Of a DNA stretch of 36,312 nucleotides, positions 24,738-33,082 are shown in pieces (position 1 is the first letter of the stretch; every line of letters starts with the position of its first letter). The DNA is taken from contig NZ_JAARZJ010000017.1 of assembly GCF_014229245.1 (NCBI RefSeq), forward strand, positions 1 through 36,312. The letters are read 5' to 3'. Below the pieces are notes generated by a model, which saw only the letters and a list, made by a program, of their open reading frames with translations, was not told where the DNA came from and did not search any database. Both the position numbers and the translations under genes were made by a program. This stretch comes from Listeria farberi (lineage in GTDB: Bacteria > Bacillota > Bacilli > Lactobacillales > Listeriaceae).

Positions 24738-26180
24738 ATGAAGAAATTTTCACGCTTCATACTAACAATGGCAATTTCATGTGTTGCCATGTTCATTTTC
24801 ACAGGAAACGGGTTAAATGCAAAAGCCGCAGAAGAAACATACTTAATTGGTACTGATACTACATTTGCACCTTTTGAATTTGAAAAAGATGGGAAACATG
24901 TCGGTATCGATATGGATATTCTTAAGGCCATCGCTAAAGATCAAAATTTCAACTATGAAATTAAAGCAATGGGATTCAATGCAGCAGTTCAAGCGCTTGA
25001 AGCTAACCAAGTAGACGGTGTTATTGCTGGAATGAGTATTACAGACGAACGGAAACAAAAATTTGATTTCTCTGACCCGTATTATGATTCTGGTGTGGTG
25101 ATGGGAATCCTGAAAGATAACGATGAAATCAAGAATTATGAAGATTTAAAAGGAAAAAAAGTAGCTGTTAAAACAGGTACAGAAGGTTATGCTTTTGCTG
25201 AAAAAATCAAAGCGAAATATGGTTTTGATATTGTTGTTTTTGATGATTCCGCACAAATGTATGATGATGTTAAAACAAGAAATTCAGTTGCATGTTTTGA
25301 TGATTATCCAGTACTCGCTTATGGTGTGCAAACTGGAAACGGCTTAAAAATCGTTACTGAAAAAGAAAAAGGAAATTCATATGGTTTTGCCGTTAATAAA
25401 GGCCAAAATCAAGAACTTTTAAAGAAATTCAATGCTGGTCTTGTTAATATTAAAGCTAGCGGAGAATATAAGGAAATCCTTAAAACTTATTTAGGAAAAG
25501 ACGCTGTTAAAGAAAATACTACTGAAAAAGGCTTCATGGGTATTATTAAATCTTCCTGGCCAGCACTTTTAGCTGGAATGTGGTTGACGATTCGTCTAGC
25601 CGTTGTTTCATTAATTATTGCCTTTATAATCGGGATTACATTTGGCTTTATGAAAGTAAGCAACAGTAAAATTCTACGTGGAATTGCAACGGTTTATGTG
25701 GATATTTTCCGTGGAACACCGTTAATTGTTCAAGCATTCTTCTTCTACTTTGGTATTCCAGCAGCGCTCGACTTTAGGATGCCAGTATTCTTGGCAGGGG
25801 TCATAGCTCTAAGCTTAAATGCCGGTGCTTATATGGTAGAAATTGTCCGCGGCGGGATTCAATCTGTTGACAAAGGACAAATGGAAGCAGCAAGAAGTCT
25901 TGGCTTACCACATAAAAAAGCAATGATGAAAGTTGTTCTACCGCAAGCAATTCGGATGATGATTCCATCCTTTATCAACCAGTTCGTTATCACTTTGAAA
26001 GATACGTCGATTATGTCGGCAATTGGGCTCGTCGAATTAACACAATCTGGTAAAATTATTATGGCGCGTACGTTTGAAAGTACATGGACTTGGCTTATCA
26101 TCGGAATTATGTACTTGATCGTCATTACCATCTTAACGAAAGTGTCCGATCGTTTGGAAAGGAGATTACGAAATGACTAA
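24738..26180 (+). CDS. Polar amino acid ABC importer, substrate-binding and permease fusion
   Basis: This 480-residue protein has a signal peptide or anchor (about 1-31) and a periplasmic-type amino acid binding domain of SBP family 3 (about 33-255). Visible parts of that domain are [41 protein letters not shown] and [11 protein letters not shown] HisM/GlnP-type permease domain follows from about 265 to 480. The EAA loop [20 protein letters not shown] lies near residues 384-403 and contacts the ATPase. Such fusions are tethered outside the membrane and serve glutamine or related amino acids. Glutamine is the usual annotation in Listeria, but the substrate is not proved by sequence. GGGAGGA precedes the ATG. 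The stop overlaps the start of the ATPase gene by 8 bases, so the two are translationally coupled. Confidence 0.92.
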   Translation: MKKFSRFILTMAISCVAMFIFTGNGLNAKAAEETYLIGTDTTFAPFEFEKDGKHVGIDMDILKAIAKDQNFNYEIKAMGFNAAVQALEANQVDGVIAGMSITDERKQKFDFSDPYYDSGVVMGILKDNDEIKNYEDLKGKKVAVKTGTEGYAFAEKIKAKYGFDIVVFDDSAQMYDDVKTRNSVACFDDYPVLAYGVQTGNGLKIVTEKEKGNSYGFAVNKGQNQELLKKFNAGLVNIKASGEYKEILKTYLGKDAVKENTTEKGFMGIIKSSWPALLAGMWLTIRLAVVSLIIAFIIGITFGFMKVSNSKILRGIATVYVDIFRGTPLIVQAFFFYFGIPAALDFRMPVFLAGVIALSLNAGAYMVEIVRGGIQSVDKGQMEAARSLGLPHKKAMMKVVLPQAIRMMIPSFINQFVITLKDTSIMSAIGLVELTQSGKIIMARTFESTWTWLIIGIMYLIVITILTKVSDRLERRLRND

Positions 26181-26901
26181 ACTTAAAGTAACAGGCCTTA
26201 AAAAAAGTTTTGGCGCGAATGAAGTGCTAAAAGGCATTGGTATAGAAGTAAAAGAAGGTGAAGTAGTGTGTGTCATCGGGCCATCTGGTTCTGGTAAAAG
26301 TACCTTTCTTCGTTGCATGAATAACTTGGAGGAAATCACTGCGGGTGAAGTAATTGTCGACGATTATAATATCACCGATAAAAAAGTAGATATTAATAAA
26401 GTTCGGGAAAACATTGGTATGGTTTTCCAACATTTTAATTTATTCCCACATCTTTCTGTTTTAGAAAATATTACTTTAGCTCCAGTGGAATTGAAAAAAA
26501 TGGATAAAGAAGCAGCGAAAAGTAACGCGCTTCGTTTGCTCGAACAAGTTGGTTTAAGAGAAAAAGCAGATGAGTTTCCTAATCAACTGTCTGGTGGACA
26601 AAAACAACGTGTTGCTATTGCGAGAGCTCTTGCAATGGATCCTGATATTATGTTGTTTGATGAGCCAACATCTGCGCTTGACCCTGAAATGGTCGGAGAA
26701 GTTCTTGGTGTAATGAAAGAGTTAGCTAAAGGTGGAATGACAATGATGATTGTTACCCACGAAATGGGCTTTGCTCGCGAAGTTGGTGATCGTGTTATCT
26801 TTATGGATGGTGGTTATATTGTGGAAGAAGGAAAACCAGCAGATATTTTTGACCATCCTACAAACGAAAGAACAATCAGTTTCTTAGATAAAGTTTTATA
26901 A
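26173..26901 (+). CDS. glnQ: Polar amino acid ABC importer ATP-binding subunit (GlnQ-like)
   Basis: This 242-residue ATPase is the standard size for GlnQ/HisP-type subunits. It has Walker [10 protein letters not shown] (about 33-41), a Q-loop [12 protein letters not shown], signature [14 protein letters not shown], Walker [16 protein letters not shown] and an H-loop [12 protein letters not shown] homodimer would drive the fused receptor-permease encoded just upstream, whose gene overlaps this one by 8 bases. GGAGATTACGAA upstream of the ATG is an acceptable ribosome site. The operon ends at the bidirectional terminator at 26901. Identity at subfamily level is firm; the gene symbol follows homology. 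Confidence 0.93.
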   Translation: MTKLKVTGLKKSFGANEVLKGIGIEVKEGEVVCVIGPSGSGKSTFLRCMNNLEEITAGEVIVDDYNITDKKVDINKVRENIGMVFQHFNLFPHLSVLENITLAPVELKKMDKEAAKSNALRLLEQVGLREKADEFPNQLSGGQKQRVAIARALAMDPDIMLFDEPTSALDPEMVGEVLGVMKELAKGGMTMMIVTHEMGFAREVGDRVIFMDGGYIVEEGKPADIFDHPTNERTISFLDKVL

Positions 26902-26946
26902 AAAAAAGCAATATACCTGAAAAATACAGGTATATTGCTTTTTTTA
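26901..26946. terminator. Bidirectional terminator between glnQ and the amidase gene
   Basis: AAAAAAAGCAATATACCTG pairs with CAGGTATATTGCTTTTTTT over about 19 bp with a 7-base loop. It serves the importer operon on plus and the amidase on minus; both stop codons touch its edges. Confidence 0.9.
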
Positions 26947-28833
26947 TTGTTTTGTTAAAATAGGGTTTTTTCGGTTTTTTGAGTATTGTTCGTAAGCATA
27001 TCCCATATTCAGTAAAGCTATGTCCGTATTTCGCCGAGAAATAAATGTTAAGCTTACGGGTTGACTTGATTCCTCATCATAGCCAGCTGGGATAGTGAGC
27101 TCTGGGTTTCCAGCGATGGGTGCTAAAAACATCACAGATCCGCCCATACCAACTGTTACAACTGCATCTAACTTGTCATTTTGTAATGCAGAATCCAGTT
27201 CGCTTCGGGCAGTACGAATAAGTTGATTGGCTAAATCATCCGCTTGCTTTTTCGTCATCGTGCTTTTCTGCGCCTTTATAAGTTCACTTTGACCATATTG
27301 CATATTTCTACTAGGATTAGTGTTATTAAAAGCGATAATTGATTCTAATGTCGACATAGGAGAATGATTAATTTGTAAAAATTGATTAAGATCTCGTTTG
27401 AAATCTGCGTTTAATAAAGTGGAAAAATCAACATCTACTTGCTCTAATTCTTGTATTGCGATGCCTTCTATAATGGTGGCACCCGCGTTTGTTAAATCTT
27501 TTTTGATTTTCTTGAGGATAGCCGTTTCTTCATTACTTTCGCCGTCAGCCAGTAGTCCAATTTTTTTATTTTTAAGTGCATCTTTGGAAAGGTTTGTTTG
27601 TTTTGTTTCGTCCATTAAGATATTTGCTGTTACATAAGCATCTGTGACTGTCTTTGTAAGGGGACCAGGTGTATCAAATCTACTTGAGAGCGGGATAATT
27701 CCCGCGTTATTTACAAGACCTTGACTAGGTTTAAAGCCAACTGCTGATTGGGCTGAGGCTGGCGAAATGATAGAACCATTTGTTTCTGTTCCGATGGCAA
27801 TGGCAGCAAAATCACACGTAGCGGCAGTTGCAGATCCAGAGCTTGAACCAGAAGGATCTAAATCTGAAGAATAAGGGTTTTTACTCAATCCTTTTTTTCC
27901 TGAGTAGCCATTCGGTAATTCATCATCCATTCCAGCTGCCCATTCGGACATATTGGTTTTGCCAAGAATTAAGGCACCATTTGCTTTCAATTTTTCCACG
28001 ATAGCTGCATCTTTTTCTATAACCCAGTCTTCAAGAGCTACAGTACCGGCACTTGTTGGAAGAGTGATAGTGCCTATATTATCTTTTAAAAGGATAGGCA
28101 TACCGTAGAGAGCGGGTTTGTTTGTTGTATTTTGATTATCAAGTTGTTCTGCTTCTGAAATAATAGTAGGGCTAATCTCCGTTACTGAATTTAACATAAG
28201 TCCGTTTTGATCGTACTTTTTAATTCGGTTGAGGTAAATTCCAGCTAATTCTTTATAACTTAATTGGTTAGTTGAAATCAAATATTGAAGTTTAGCTATG
28301 TCAGCTCCAACTACTAGATGCTCTTTCGCTTCAAGCGTTGCTAGATCCAATGTTTCTAGCTGGGCATTGATTGGTTCCATTACTCGATTTTTATCATAAA
28401 AATACATATCTTTGGTTGGCGCCTCCTCCACCGGTTCTTGTTGATTTGGAGTTGTTTTCTTTGGCGTATTGTTATTTGGGTTGGAACTTTTCTTTTTTTT
28501 CACTTGTGCTTTTTTGTCATCTGCTAATTTGATTTCAGTATTTTTATTTTGATAAATAGGCTTTTGTGGGGTTTTTCCAGATAATTCATCCACTTCTAAT
28601 GTGTTATTGCCAAATTTTGTTTCTAGTTCGATACTTTTATTATTTGAACTGCTTTTTTTATCTTTATCAGGTTGACTTGAATCTTTTGGTTTGGAAGGCG
28701 GACAATCTTTTTTCGAAATAGAAGTGTTTTTTTCAGGGGTTGAAGTTTGTTGATTTGTTAAGAAGAGATAGGTTCCGGTTACGATAAAAGTTGAAAAAAT
28801 TGCGGTACAGCTAATAATAATCCGTCTTTTCAT
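26944..28833 (-). CDS. Membrane-anchored amidase-signature protein
   Basis: This 629-residue protein has an N-terminal membrane helix (about 5-26) and a long, lysine/serine/asparagine-rich disordered stretch (about 28-140). An amidase-signature domain (about 155-625) of GatA/fatty-acid-amide-hydrolase type follows. The Ser-cisSer-Lys triad is present: Lys250 in PILLKDNIG, Ser330 in PSGSSSGSA, and nucleophile Ser354 in GTETNGSIISPAS. The 24-residue spacing between the serines matches GatA. Because the domain follows a signal anchor, it probably works outside the cell and is not a tRNA amidotransferase subunit. The substrate is unknown; exported amidases of this family occur in other Gram-positives. 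Cys44 lies in the linker, not in a lipobox. AGGAATGAC precedes the ATG at 28833. Confidence 0.88.
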   Translation of the reverse strand: MKRRIIISCTAIFSTFIVTGTYLFLTNQQTSTPEKNTSISKKDCPPSKPKDSSQPDKDKKSSSNNKSIELETKFGNNTLEVDELSGKTPQKPIYQNKNTEIKLADDKKAQVKKKKSSNPNNNTPKKTTPNQQEPVEEAPTKDMYFYDKNRVMEPINAQLETLDLATLEAKEHLVVGADIAKLQYLISTNQLSYKELAGIYLNRIKKYDQNGLMLNSVTEISPTIISEAEQLDNQNTTNKPALYGMPILLKDNIGTITLPTSAGTVALEDWVIEKDAAIVEKLKANGALILGKTNMSEWAAGMDDELPNGYSGKKGLSKNPYSSDLDPSGSSSGSATAATCDFAAIAIGTETNGSIISPASAQSAVGFKPSQGLVNNAGIIPLSSRFDTPGPLTKTVTDAYVTANILMDETKQTNLSKDALKNKKIGLLADGESNEETAILKKIKKDLTNAGATIIEGIAIQELEQVDVDFSTLLNADFKRDLNQFLQINHSPMSTLESIIAFNNTNPSRNMQYGQSELIKAQKSTMTKKQADDLANQLIRTARSELDSALQNDKLDAVVTVGMGGSVMFLAPIAGNPELTIPAGYDEESSQPVSLTFISRRNTDIALLNMGYAYEQYSKNRKNPILTKQ

Positions 28834-29168
28834 GTCATTCCTCCGATGTTTGATGCCTTTATTTTATTATATAGGAAATACATGATGAAAACTGTGACAA
28901 AAGTGTGAAAGATAAAAAGTTTTTGTTTTTAAGCGCTGAATCAATGAAGAAGGGATGTTTGTTAGTTATTTTATTTATAATCAAGATTTTGTGGAGATGT
29001 TTTTTCACATTTTCGTCACAAAACAGTAATTTTTTAACTTTTAGTCAACAATTATTGCTTCTTATATTTTATAATTATATAAAAAGCTACTATAAATTCA
29101 TTGGGAAACATTATATGAAAAAGATGATTATTCTTTATATTAATATGGTATTATCCAATAAAATTCGG

Positions 29169-29190
29169 TTTTCAAACGCTTTCTTGAAAA
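29169..29190. repeat. Inverted repeat TTTTCAA-8-TTGAAAA
   Basis: TTTTCAA (29169-29175) and TTGAAAA (29184-29190) form perfect 7-bp arms around ACGCTTTC. The centre weakly resembles a cre site. It lies just upstream of the SigB-like promoter, so it may be a regulator site. Confidence 0.4.
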
Positions 29191-29205
29191 AAATCGAGAT
29201 TATAG

Positions 29206-29230
29206 GTTAGTTTTTTACTTAATAGGGTAT
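29206..29230 (+). promoter_or_regulatory. SigB-type promoter candidate
   Basis: GTTA (29206-29209) lies 15 bp before GGGTAT (29225-29230). The general-stress SigB consensus is GTTT, 13-16 bp, GGGWAW, so the -10 is perfect and the -35 matches three of four bases. The small gene at 29272 begins 42 bases downstream. Confidence 0.45.
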
Positions 29231-29271
29231 TTTTACTAAAGAGAATATGGTAAAGTAAGGGAAGAGAGATA

Positions 29272-29460
29272 ATGAAAAGAATGAAAACAAATTTGGAAGA
29301 TGGAGTGATGAGTTTGGATAATAATCAAAAAGATTTGAATCAAGTAATCCGTCAGCTCAAAGAAAAAGGTATCGTGGTTGAAAAAACCAAATCCCGAAAA
29401 GATATATGGAAAGCGGTAAGCGGTAAAGCAATACCAAATATGACACTTCGATTGCAATAA
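29272..29460 (+). CDS. Small hypothetical protein
   Basis: This 62-residue, charged, probably cytosolic protein is helical in appearance: KDLNQVIRQLKEKGIVVEKT, then SRKDIWKAVSGKAIPNM. I recognise no domain. GGAAGAGAG precedes the ATG closely. A second in-frame ATG at 29308 would give a 50-residue product and has GATGGAGTG before it, so the start is uncertain. A plausible SigB-type promoter lies 42 bases upstream, which is the best argument that it is expressed. No clear terminator follows, only the dyad at 29497-29525. Codon use is ordinary for the window. Treat it as a likely but unproven gene. Confidence 0.55.
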   Translation: MKRMKTNLEDGVMSLDNNQKDLNQVIRQLKEKGIVVEKTKSRKDIWKAVSGKAIPNMTLRLQ

Positions 29461-29496
29461 AATGGATGAGTGGAGAATTTTTATATGTTATTTGCG

Positions 29497-29525
29497 GTTG
29501 TTTTTGTAAGTGAACGAAAAACAAC
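29497..29525. repeat. Inverted repeat GTTGTTTTT-11-AAAAACAAC
   Basis: Perfect 9-bp arms lie at 29497-29505 and 29517-29525. No T run follows on the plus strand, so it is not a standard terminator. It sits between the small gene and the 29680 gene. Confidence 0.5.
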
Positions 29526-29679
29526 AAAATATACATGTAAACTTACTCCGCTTTTTTCTTTGTCATAAATTAGTCATTAAGTTTTGATGTTTCTGTTATC
29601 CTTTTTAAGCGAAAATGTTGTATGATGGTAGGGAAGACTTTTGTGAAGGAAGAAAATAGAAATAGAGTGAGGCAAATAC

Positions 29680-30438
29680 ATGAAAAAAGAAGTAGTTAAC
29701 CAACAATCTATTTATGTTCATATTGATCATGTTATTAACAATGTAGCGACTAGCGGCATCTCTTTTTGTGATTTTCTAAATGGTGTAGGCCAACCACCTG
29801 AAAATATATTGTTAATTAAACATAATATGGAAGATGCGTCTTATAATGCACACACCGCTTTTCATTACTTAGAGCCAGGAGATTTAGCAAATATAGCTAA
29901 AGAAAATTTTAGTCCACTTTGTTGGATTGATTTTGAAGATGTGGAACTTTTGAACCAACTTACACCACAAGAAGTAGCTGAGATGCTTTATCTTGCGCAT
30001 ACAGGTCGCCACCTTCGTTCACCTTTTTATTATAAATTACAAAATAATTTTGTTTATTTAACTAGGGAAGACGGCCGCTACAATAAAGTATATTACCGGA
30101 ATTTAAATCATTTTTATATGTTGTTAAGTTATGTCATTGCCCGGAAAACATCGGAACTTGTTAATGAAAAAGGCATTTTTTCGTTTGGAAAGAAAAAATA
30201 TGTTTCCGAACCACCAGTTGAGCTACTCAAAAAAATGGCCGATTATTTTAAAGACGGTGCTTGTATCGCAATGGATGATGTCGTTAGAACTAGGACCCAA
30301 ATTGAAGTACCAATTGGCCTTGGACTTACGGAAGAAATGACTGAACTAGAAATAACTTCAAAAATTTACTATGAAGAAGAAGTTGCAAAATTAGTCTATG
30401 ATTTAAAACAAAATGAATGGAAATATATCGAAAAATAA
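29680..30438 (+). CDS. Conserved hypothetical protein
   Basis: This 252-residue soluble protein has no signal peptide or membrane helix. I do not recognise a family. Visible features are an acidic middle (WIDFEDVELLNQLTPQEVAE), an aromatic and arginine-containing stretch (HTGRHLRSPFYYKLQNNFVY), a LLSYVIARKTSEL helix, and an acidic C-terminus ending in LKQNEWKYIEK. Repeated histidines (HIDHVINN, HTAFHY, HTGRHLRS) do not form a known metal motif. GAGTGAGG precedes the ATG, and a -10-like TATGAT lies at 29621-29626. A hairpin at 30441-30474 ends the unit, so it appears to be transcribed alone. It is a real gene by length, ribosome site and codon pattern; function unknown. Confidence 0.8.
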   Translation: MKKEVVNQQSIYVHIDHVINNVATSGISFCDFLNGVGQPPENILLIKHNMEDASYNAHTAFHYLEPGDLANIAKENFSPLCWIDFEDVELLNQLTPQEVAEMLYLAHTGRHLRSPFYYKLQNNFVYLTREDGRYNKVYYRNLNHFYMLLSYVIARKTSELVNEKGIFSFGKKKYVSEPPVELLKKMADYFKDGACIAMDDVVRTRTQIEVPIGLGLTEEMTELEITSKIYYEEEVAKLVYDLKQNEWKYIEK

Positions 30439-30439
30439 A

Positions 30440-30474
30440 AAATCAAACCTTTTCCTTTACGTTTGGTTTTTTAT
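30440..30474 (+). terminator. Terminator of the 29680 gene
   Basis: AATCAAAC (30441-30448) pairs with GTTTGGTT (30461-30468, one G-U pair), followed by TTTTTA. It overlaps the likely promoter of the TetR gene. Confidence 0.65.
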
Positions 30475-30505
30475 TTGATAGAATTTAACTAATGAACGTT
30501 AGTTA
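30456..30505 (+). promoter_or_regulatory. TetR gene promoter and palindromic operator
   Basis: TAACTAA (30486-30492), six bases and TTAGTTA (30499-30505) form a perfect palindrome. It begins right after a -10-like TAGAAT (30479-30484), which has a weak -35 (TTTACG) 17 bp upstream. AGGAGG for the tetR-type gene follows directly. The arrangement fits autorepression of the TetR-SMR operon. Confidence 0.65.
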
Positions 30506-30519
30506 GGAGGGAGTTTCTA

Positions 30520-31074
30520 ATGACAAAAAAACTTATTAAAGAAATAGCGCTAACCCTTTTTGCGGAAAAAGGATACGACGGGACCGCTCTTTCTGAAATT
30601 GCGAAAGCTGTAGGGATTAAAACGCCTTCGCTATATGCACACTTTCCCTCTAAAGAAGCGCTTTTTATGGAAGTGTACCAAGATTCAATCCACATAGAAT
30701 TAAGCGAATTAAGTAAAGTGGCTGAGCAAGAAGAGTTGATAGGAGCAGAAAAACTTCGAACAATTTTTTTTGTTGCAACTGATTTTTCAAGTAGTCCTGA
30801 TACAAAGAAATTTTTCCAGCGAGCGGTATTTTATCCACCAAAGTCCCTTTTTAATGAATTAAAAGAAGAAACAAGGACTTATGAGCAATTAACGAATGAT
30901 ATTTTACGAAAAACACTTGAACCTGCTGTGTCTGAAGTTGTGTTAATAAGATGGATGCATGTATTTTATGCGTTACTTGATGGGCTTAGCGTGGAGCACG
31001 GAATTTATGATGAAACAGAATTTGAATTGCGTAGGAAATCCGCATGGGAAGTTCTCGCAAGTTTACTCGAATAA
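30520..31074 (+). CDS. TetR-family transcriptional regulator
   Basis: This 184-residue repressor-type protein starts with the usual TetR DNA-binding domain (about residues 3-50): IALTLFAEKGYDGTALSEIA, then KAVGIKTPSLYAHFPSKEAL. The all-helical C-terminal part (about 60-184) would bind an inducer and dimerise. It is the first gene of a three-gene unit with two SMR exporter genes, the next starting 16 bases after its stop. A palindrome just upstream of its ribosome site is the likely operator. The probable job is to repress the exporter genes until a toxic cation, such as a quaternary ammonium compound or guanidinium, is present. The inducer is inferred from the neighbours only. Confidence 0.9.
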   Translation: MTKKLIKEIALTLFAEKGYDGTALSEIAKAVGIKTPSLYAHFPSKEALFMEVYQDSIHIELSELSKVAEQEELIGAEKLRTIFFVATDFSSSPDTKKFFQRAVFYPPKSLFNELKEETRTYEQLTNDILRKTLEPAVSEVVLIRWMHVFYALLDGLSVEHGIYDETEFELRRKSAWEVLASLLE

Positions 31075-31090
31075 ATTGGAGGTAAGGAAA

Positions 31091-31432
31091 ATGGCTTGGT
31101 TTTATTTGATTATGGCAGGATTATCGGAAATTGTTTGGGCTTTTGGACTGAAAGAATCTCACGGCTTTACAATGGTAGGGTGGAGCCTTTTAACAATAGC
31201 CTTTCTAATTGTTAGTTTCGGTTTGTTTTCGCTTTCCATGAAGTCGATTCCAATTGGTACGGCCTATGCGGTATTCACCGGAATCGGGGCAGCTGGTACG
31301 GCGATTATTGGAATGATTTTTCTTTCAGAAGGTGTTTCTTTTTGGAAAATTGTTTCGTTAATTGTCTTACTAACAGGAATTATTGGTCTTAAGTTAGTGG
31401 ATGGTAATGAGTCTGAGAAGGAGGCTAAATAA
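31091..31432 (+). CDS. SMR-family exporter subunit 1 (SugE/Gdx/YkkC-like)
   Basis: This 113-residue protein has four membrane helices. The key glutamate is present in AGLSEIVWAFGLKESHGFT, which follows the SugE/Gdx pattern more than the EmrE/Qac pattern, as does PIGTAYAVFTGIGAAGT. It has an unusual charged tail, GNESEKEAK. The start is ATG 31091 after GGAGG; a longer in-frame reading from 30959 would overlap the TetR gene and lose the ribosome site. The next gene begins two bases after its stop, typical of heterodimeric SMR pairs such as YkkC/YkkD. It probably exports guanidinium-type or quaternary ammonium cations in exchange for protons. No guanidine riboswitch is present; control appears to be by TetR. 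Confidence 0.9.
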   Translation: MAWFYLIMAGLSEIVWAFGLKESHGFTMVGWSLLTIAFLIVSFGLFSLSMKSIPIGTAYAVFTGIGAAGTAIIGMIFLSEGVSFWKIVSLIVLLTGIIGLKLVDGNESEKEAK

Positions 31433-31434
31433 CG

Positions 31435-31755
31435 ATGGATTGGATATTTTTACTTGTAGCAGGTTTGTGCGAAATGGTTTTTGTTGTGATGCTGAAGTTA
31501 TCAGATGGGTTTAAACGTCTTGGATTTGCGGTACTCACCATTATCTTTATGTCAGCGAGCTTCTTCTTATTATCTCTCGCACTTAAAACAATTCCGATTG
31601 GTACAGGTTATGCGATTTGGACCGGAATTGGGGCTGTTGGCAGTGTCACACTCGGAATGGTGGTCTTCAAAGAGCGTAAGAGTGTCGGGAAACTGCTCTT
31701 TATTACGATGATTATTGCTGGCGTTGTCGGTCTAAAATTAACATCTGGCGTTTAA
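31435..31755 (+). CDS. SMR-family exporter subunit 2 (SugE/Gdx/YkkD-like)
   Basis: This 106-residue protein has four membrane helices and pairs with the preceding SMR protein. The conserved glutamate lies in AGLCEMVFVVMLKLSDGF, and the helix 3 motif reads PIGTGYAIWTGIGAVGS. It keeps the Trp where the partner has Phe. In two-component SMR exporters the partners insert in opposite orientations, and this tight gene pair suggests the same. GAGAAGGAGG inside the end of the previous gene is its ribosome site. The unit ends at the long hairpin at 31758-31839. Confidence 0.9.
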   Translation: MDWIFLLVAGLCEMVFVVMLKLSDGFKRLGFAVLTIIFMSASFFLLSLALKTIPIGTGYAIWTGIGAVGSVTLGMVVFKERKSVGKLLFITMIIAGVVGLKLTSGV

Positions 31756-31757
31756 AT

Positions 31758-31839
31758 AAAATAGGTTGGAAAAGATCTTTTTGGAATAAGCGCACACCTT
31801 TCTTAATCCAAAAATGAAGATTTTTTCAACCTATTTTTT
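31758..31839 (+). terminator. Very long hairpin terminator after the SMR genes
   Basis: AAATAGGTTG at 31758-31767 pairs with CAACCTATTT at 31827-31836. Inner arms (GATCTT with AAGAT, TTTTTGGA with TCCAAAAA, ATAAG with CTTAAT-like sequence) extend the stem to about 30 bp with small bulges. The loop is CGCACACCTT. A T run ends it. It is longer than the other terminators here and also separates ddl from the SMR unit. Confidence 0.75.
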
Positions 31840-31906
31840 AGTTATGTCTTTTCATCTTGCTAAAACATGGTAAAATAGATAAAGCGAATAATGACGGAGG
31901 GGTATT

Positions 31907-33019
31907 ATGAAAACCAAGTTAATTTTATTATACGGTGGAAAATCTGCTGAGCACGAGGTTTCCTTACAAACAGCATTTTCAGTAATCAATGCTTTAGATT
32001 TAGAAAAATTTGAAGCTAAGCCAATATATATTACCAATGACGGGGAGTGGATTCAAGGGCCACTTCTTTCTGGAAAATTAGATTTTGTCGAACAATTACG
32101 TTTTTCGGCTACAGATACAGTAAGACTTGCTACGACTGAATCAGAGAAATCTGAAGGGGAAGCAATTAGCCCAGCTGTTTTAGAAGCTGACGGACAAGAA
32201 ACAGTCGTATTCCCACTTTTACATGGTCCAAACGGGGAAGATGGAACTGTCCAAGGCTTGTTCGAAGTTTTAAATATTCCTTACGTTGGCAATGGCGTCC
32301 TAGCTTCATCGGCAGCAATGGATAAAATTGTGATGAAGAAAATTTTTGCAGACGCTGGTATTCCACAAGTTCCAGCAGTTGCTGTTCGTTTAATTGATTG
32401 GAAAAACTATCAAGCGGAAATGATTGCTGAGATGGAAGAAGTACTTACATATCCAGTCTTCGTAAAACCAGCAAATCTTGGTTCAAGTGTTGGTATTAGT
32501 AAAGCAACAAACAAAAAAGAATTAGCAGAAGCAATGGCAGAAGCATTTTTATATGACCGCCGTGTTGTTGTCGAACAAGGAGTAGTCGCTCGTGAAATCG
32601 AAATGGGTGTACTTGGAAACGATACGCCAGTTTGCTCTGTTCCTGGTGAAATTTTGCCAGAAGGTGCAGTTGCCACTTTCTACGATTACAAAGCTAAATA
32701 TCAAGATAATAATACTGCGTTAATTATTCCGACTGAAGTAGAACCGGAAATTTTGGAACAAATGAAAGAATATGCAGTTCAAGCATTCTTAGGTCTTGAT
32801 GCAAGCGGGCTAGTGCGTGCTGACTTTTTCTTAACGGAAGATAATCAGTTGTTCTTAAATGAAGTAAATACAATGCCTGGTTTCACACCATATAGCATGT
32901 ATCCACTACTTTGGCAGGAAACTGGCTTACCATACGGAGCGTTAATTGAACGATTAGTTGATTTGGCAAAAGAACGCCACGCCGCTAAAAATGCACTTAA
33001 ATATAGATTAGAAGACTAA
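31907..33019 (+). CDS. ddl: D-alanine--D-alanine ligase
   Basis: This 370-residue ATP-grasp enzyme joins two D-alanines for peptidoglycan precursor synthesis in the cytosol. Motifs seen are the N-terminal [33 protein letters not shown], the ATP-grasp [14 protein letters not shown], and [15 protein letters not shown] at the metal and ATP site. The omega-loop FYDYKAKY has the tyrosine typical of D-Ala-D-Ala specificity, not the phenylalanine of D-lactate-type ligases. This fits a vancomycin-susceptible precursor. CGGAGGGG precedes the ATG. murF follows after a hairpin, a common ddl-murF arrangement. Listeria calls this gene ddlA or ddl. Confidence 0.96.
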   Translation: MKTKLILLYGGKSAEHEVSLQTAFSVINALDLEKFEAKPIYITNDGEWIQGPLLSGKLDFVEQLRFSATDTVRLATTESEKSEGEAISPAVLEADGQETVVFPLLHGPNGEDGTVQGLFEVLNIPYVGNGVLASSAAMDKIVMKKIFADAGIPQVPAVAVRLIDWKNYQAEMIAEMEEVLTYPVFVKPANLGSSVGISKATNKKELAEAMAEAFLYDRRVVVEQGVVAREIEMGVLGNDTPVCSVPGEILPEGAVATFYDYKAKYQDNNTALIIPTEVEPEILEQMKEYAVQAFLGLDASGLVRADFFLTEDNQLFLNEVNTMPGFTPYSMYPLLWQETGLPYGALIERLVDLAKERHAAKNALKYRLED

Positions 33020-33029
33020 AATAAACAAG

Positions 33030-33064
33030 AAAGCAGTTTTCAGATGCGGAAGCTGCTTTTTTAT
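33030..33064 (+). terminator. Terminator or attenuating hairpin between ddl and murF
   Basis: AAGCAG with TTTTC pairs with GGAA and CTGCTT around a short loop, followed by TTTTTT at 33057-33062. It ends 20 bases before the murF start. No separate murF promoter is visible, so partial read-through is likely. Confidence 0.7.
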
Positions 33065-33082
33065 GGAAGAGAGCGATTTAAT

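Larger units (their letters stand above)
28834..29271. other. Gene-poor AT-rich intergenic region
   Basis: I see no convincing gene in these 438 bases. A GTG-started frame at 28905-29210 is lysine/phenylalanine-rich, has no ribosome site and looks random. The region holds an inverted repeat at 29169-29190 and a SigB-like promoter at 29206-29230. Confidence 0.6.

Noticed and set aside
28905-29210. GTG-started 101-codon frame in the gap after the amidase gene
   Set aside because: It has no ribosome site, its composition is random AT-rich (Lys, Phe, Ile, Tyr), and it has no recognisable domain; it is probably noise.
30959-31090. Longer reading of the first SMR protein overlapping the TetR gene
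   Set aside because: The extension is out-of-frame TetR sequence; GGAGG and ATG 31091 give a normal SMR N-terminus.
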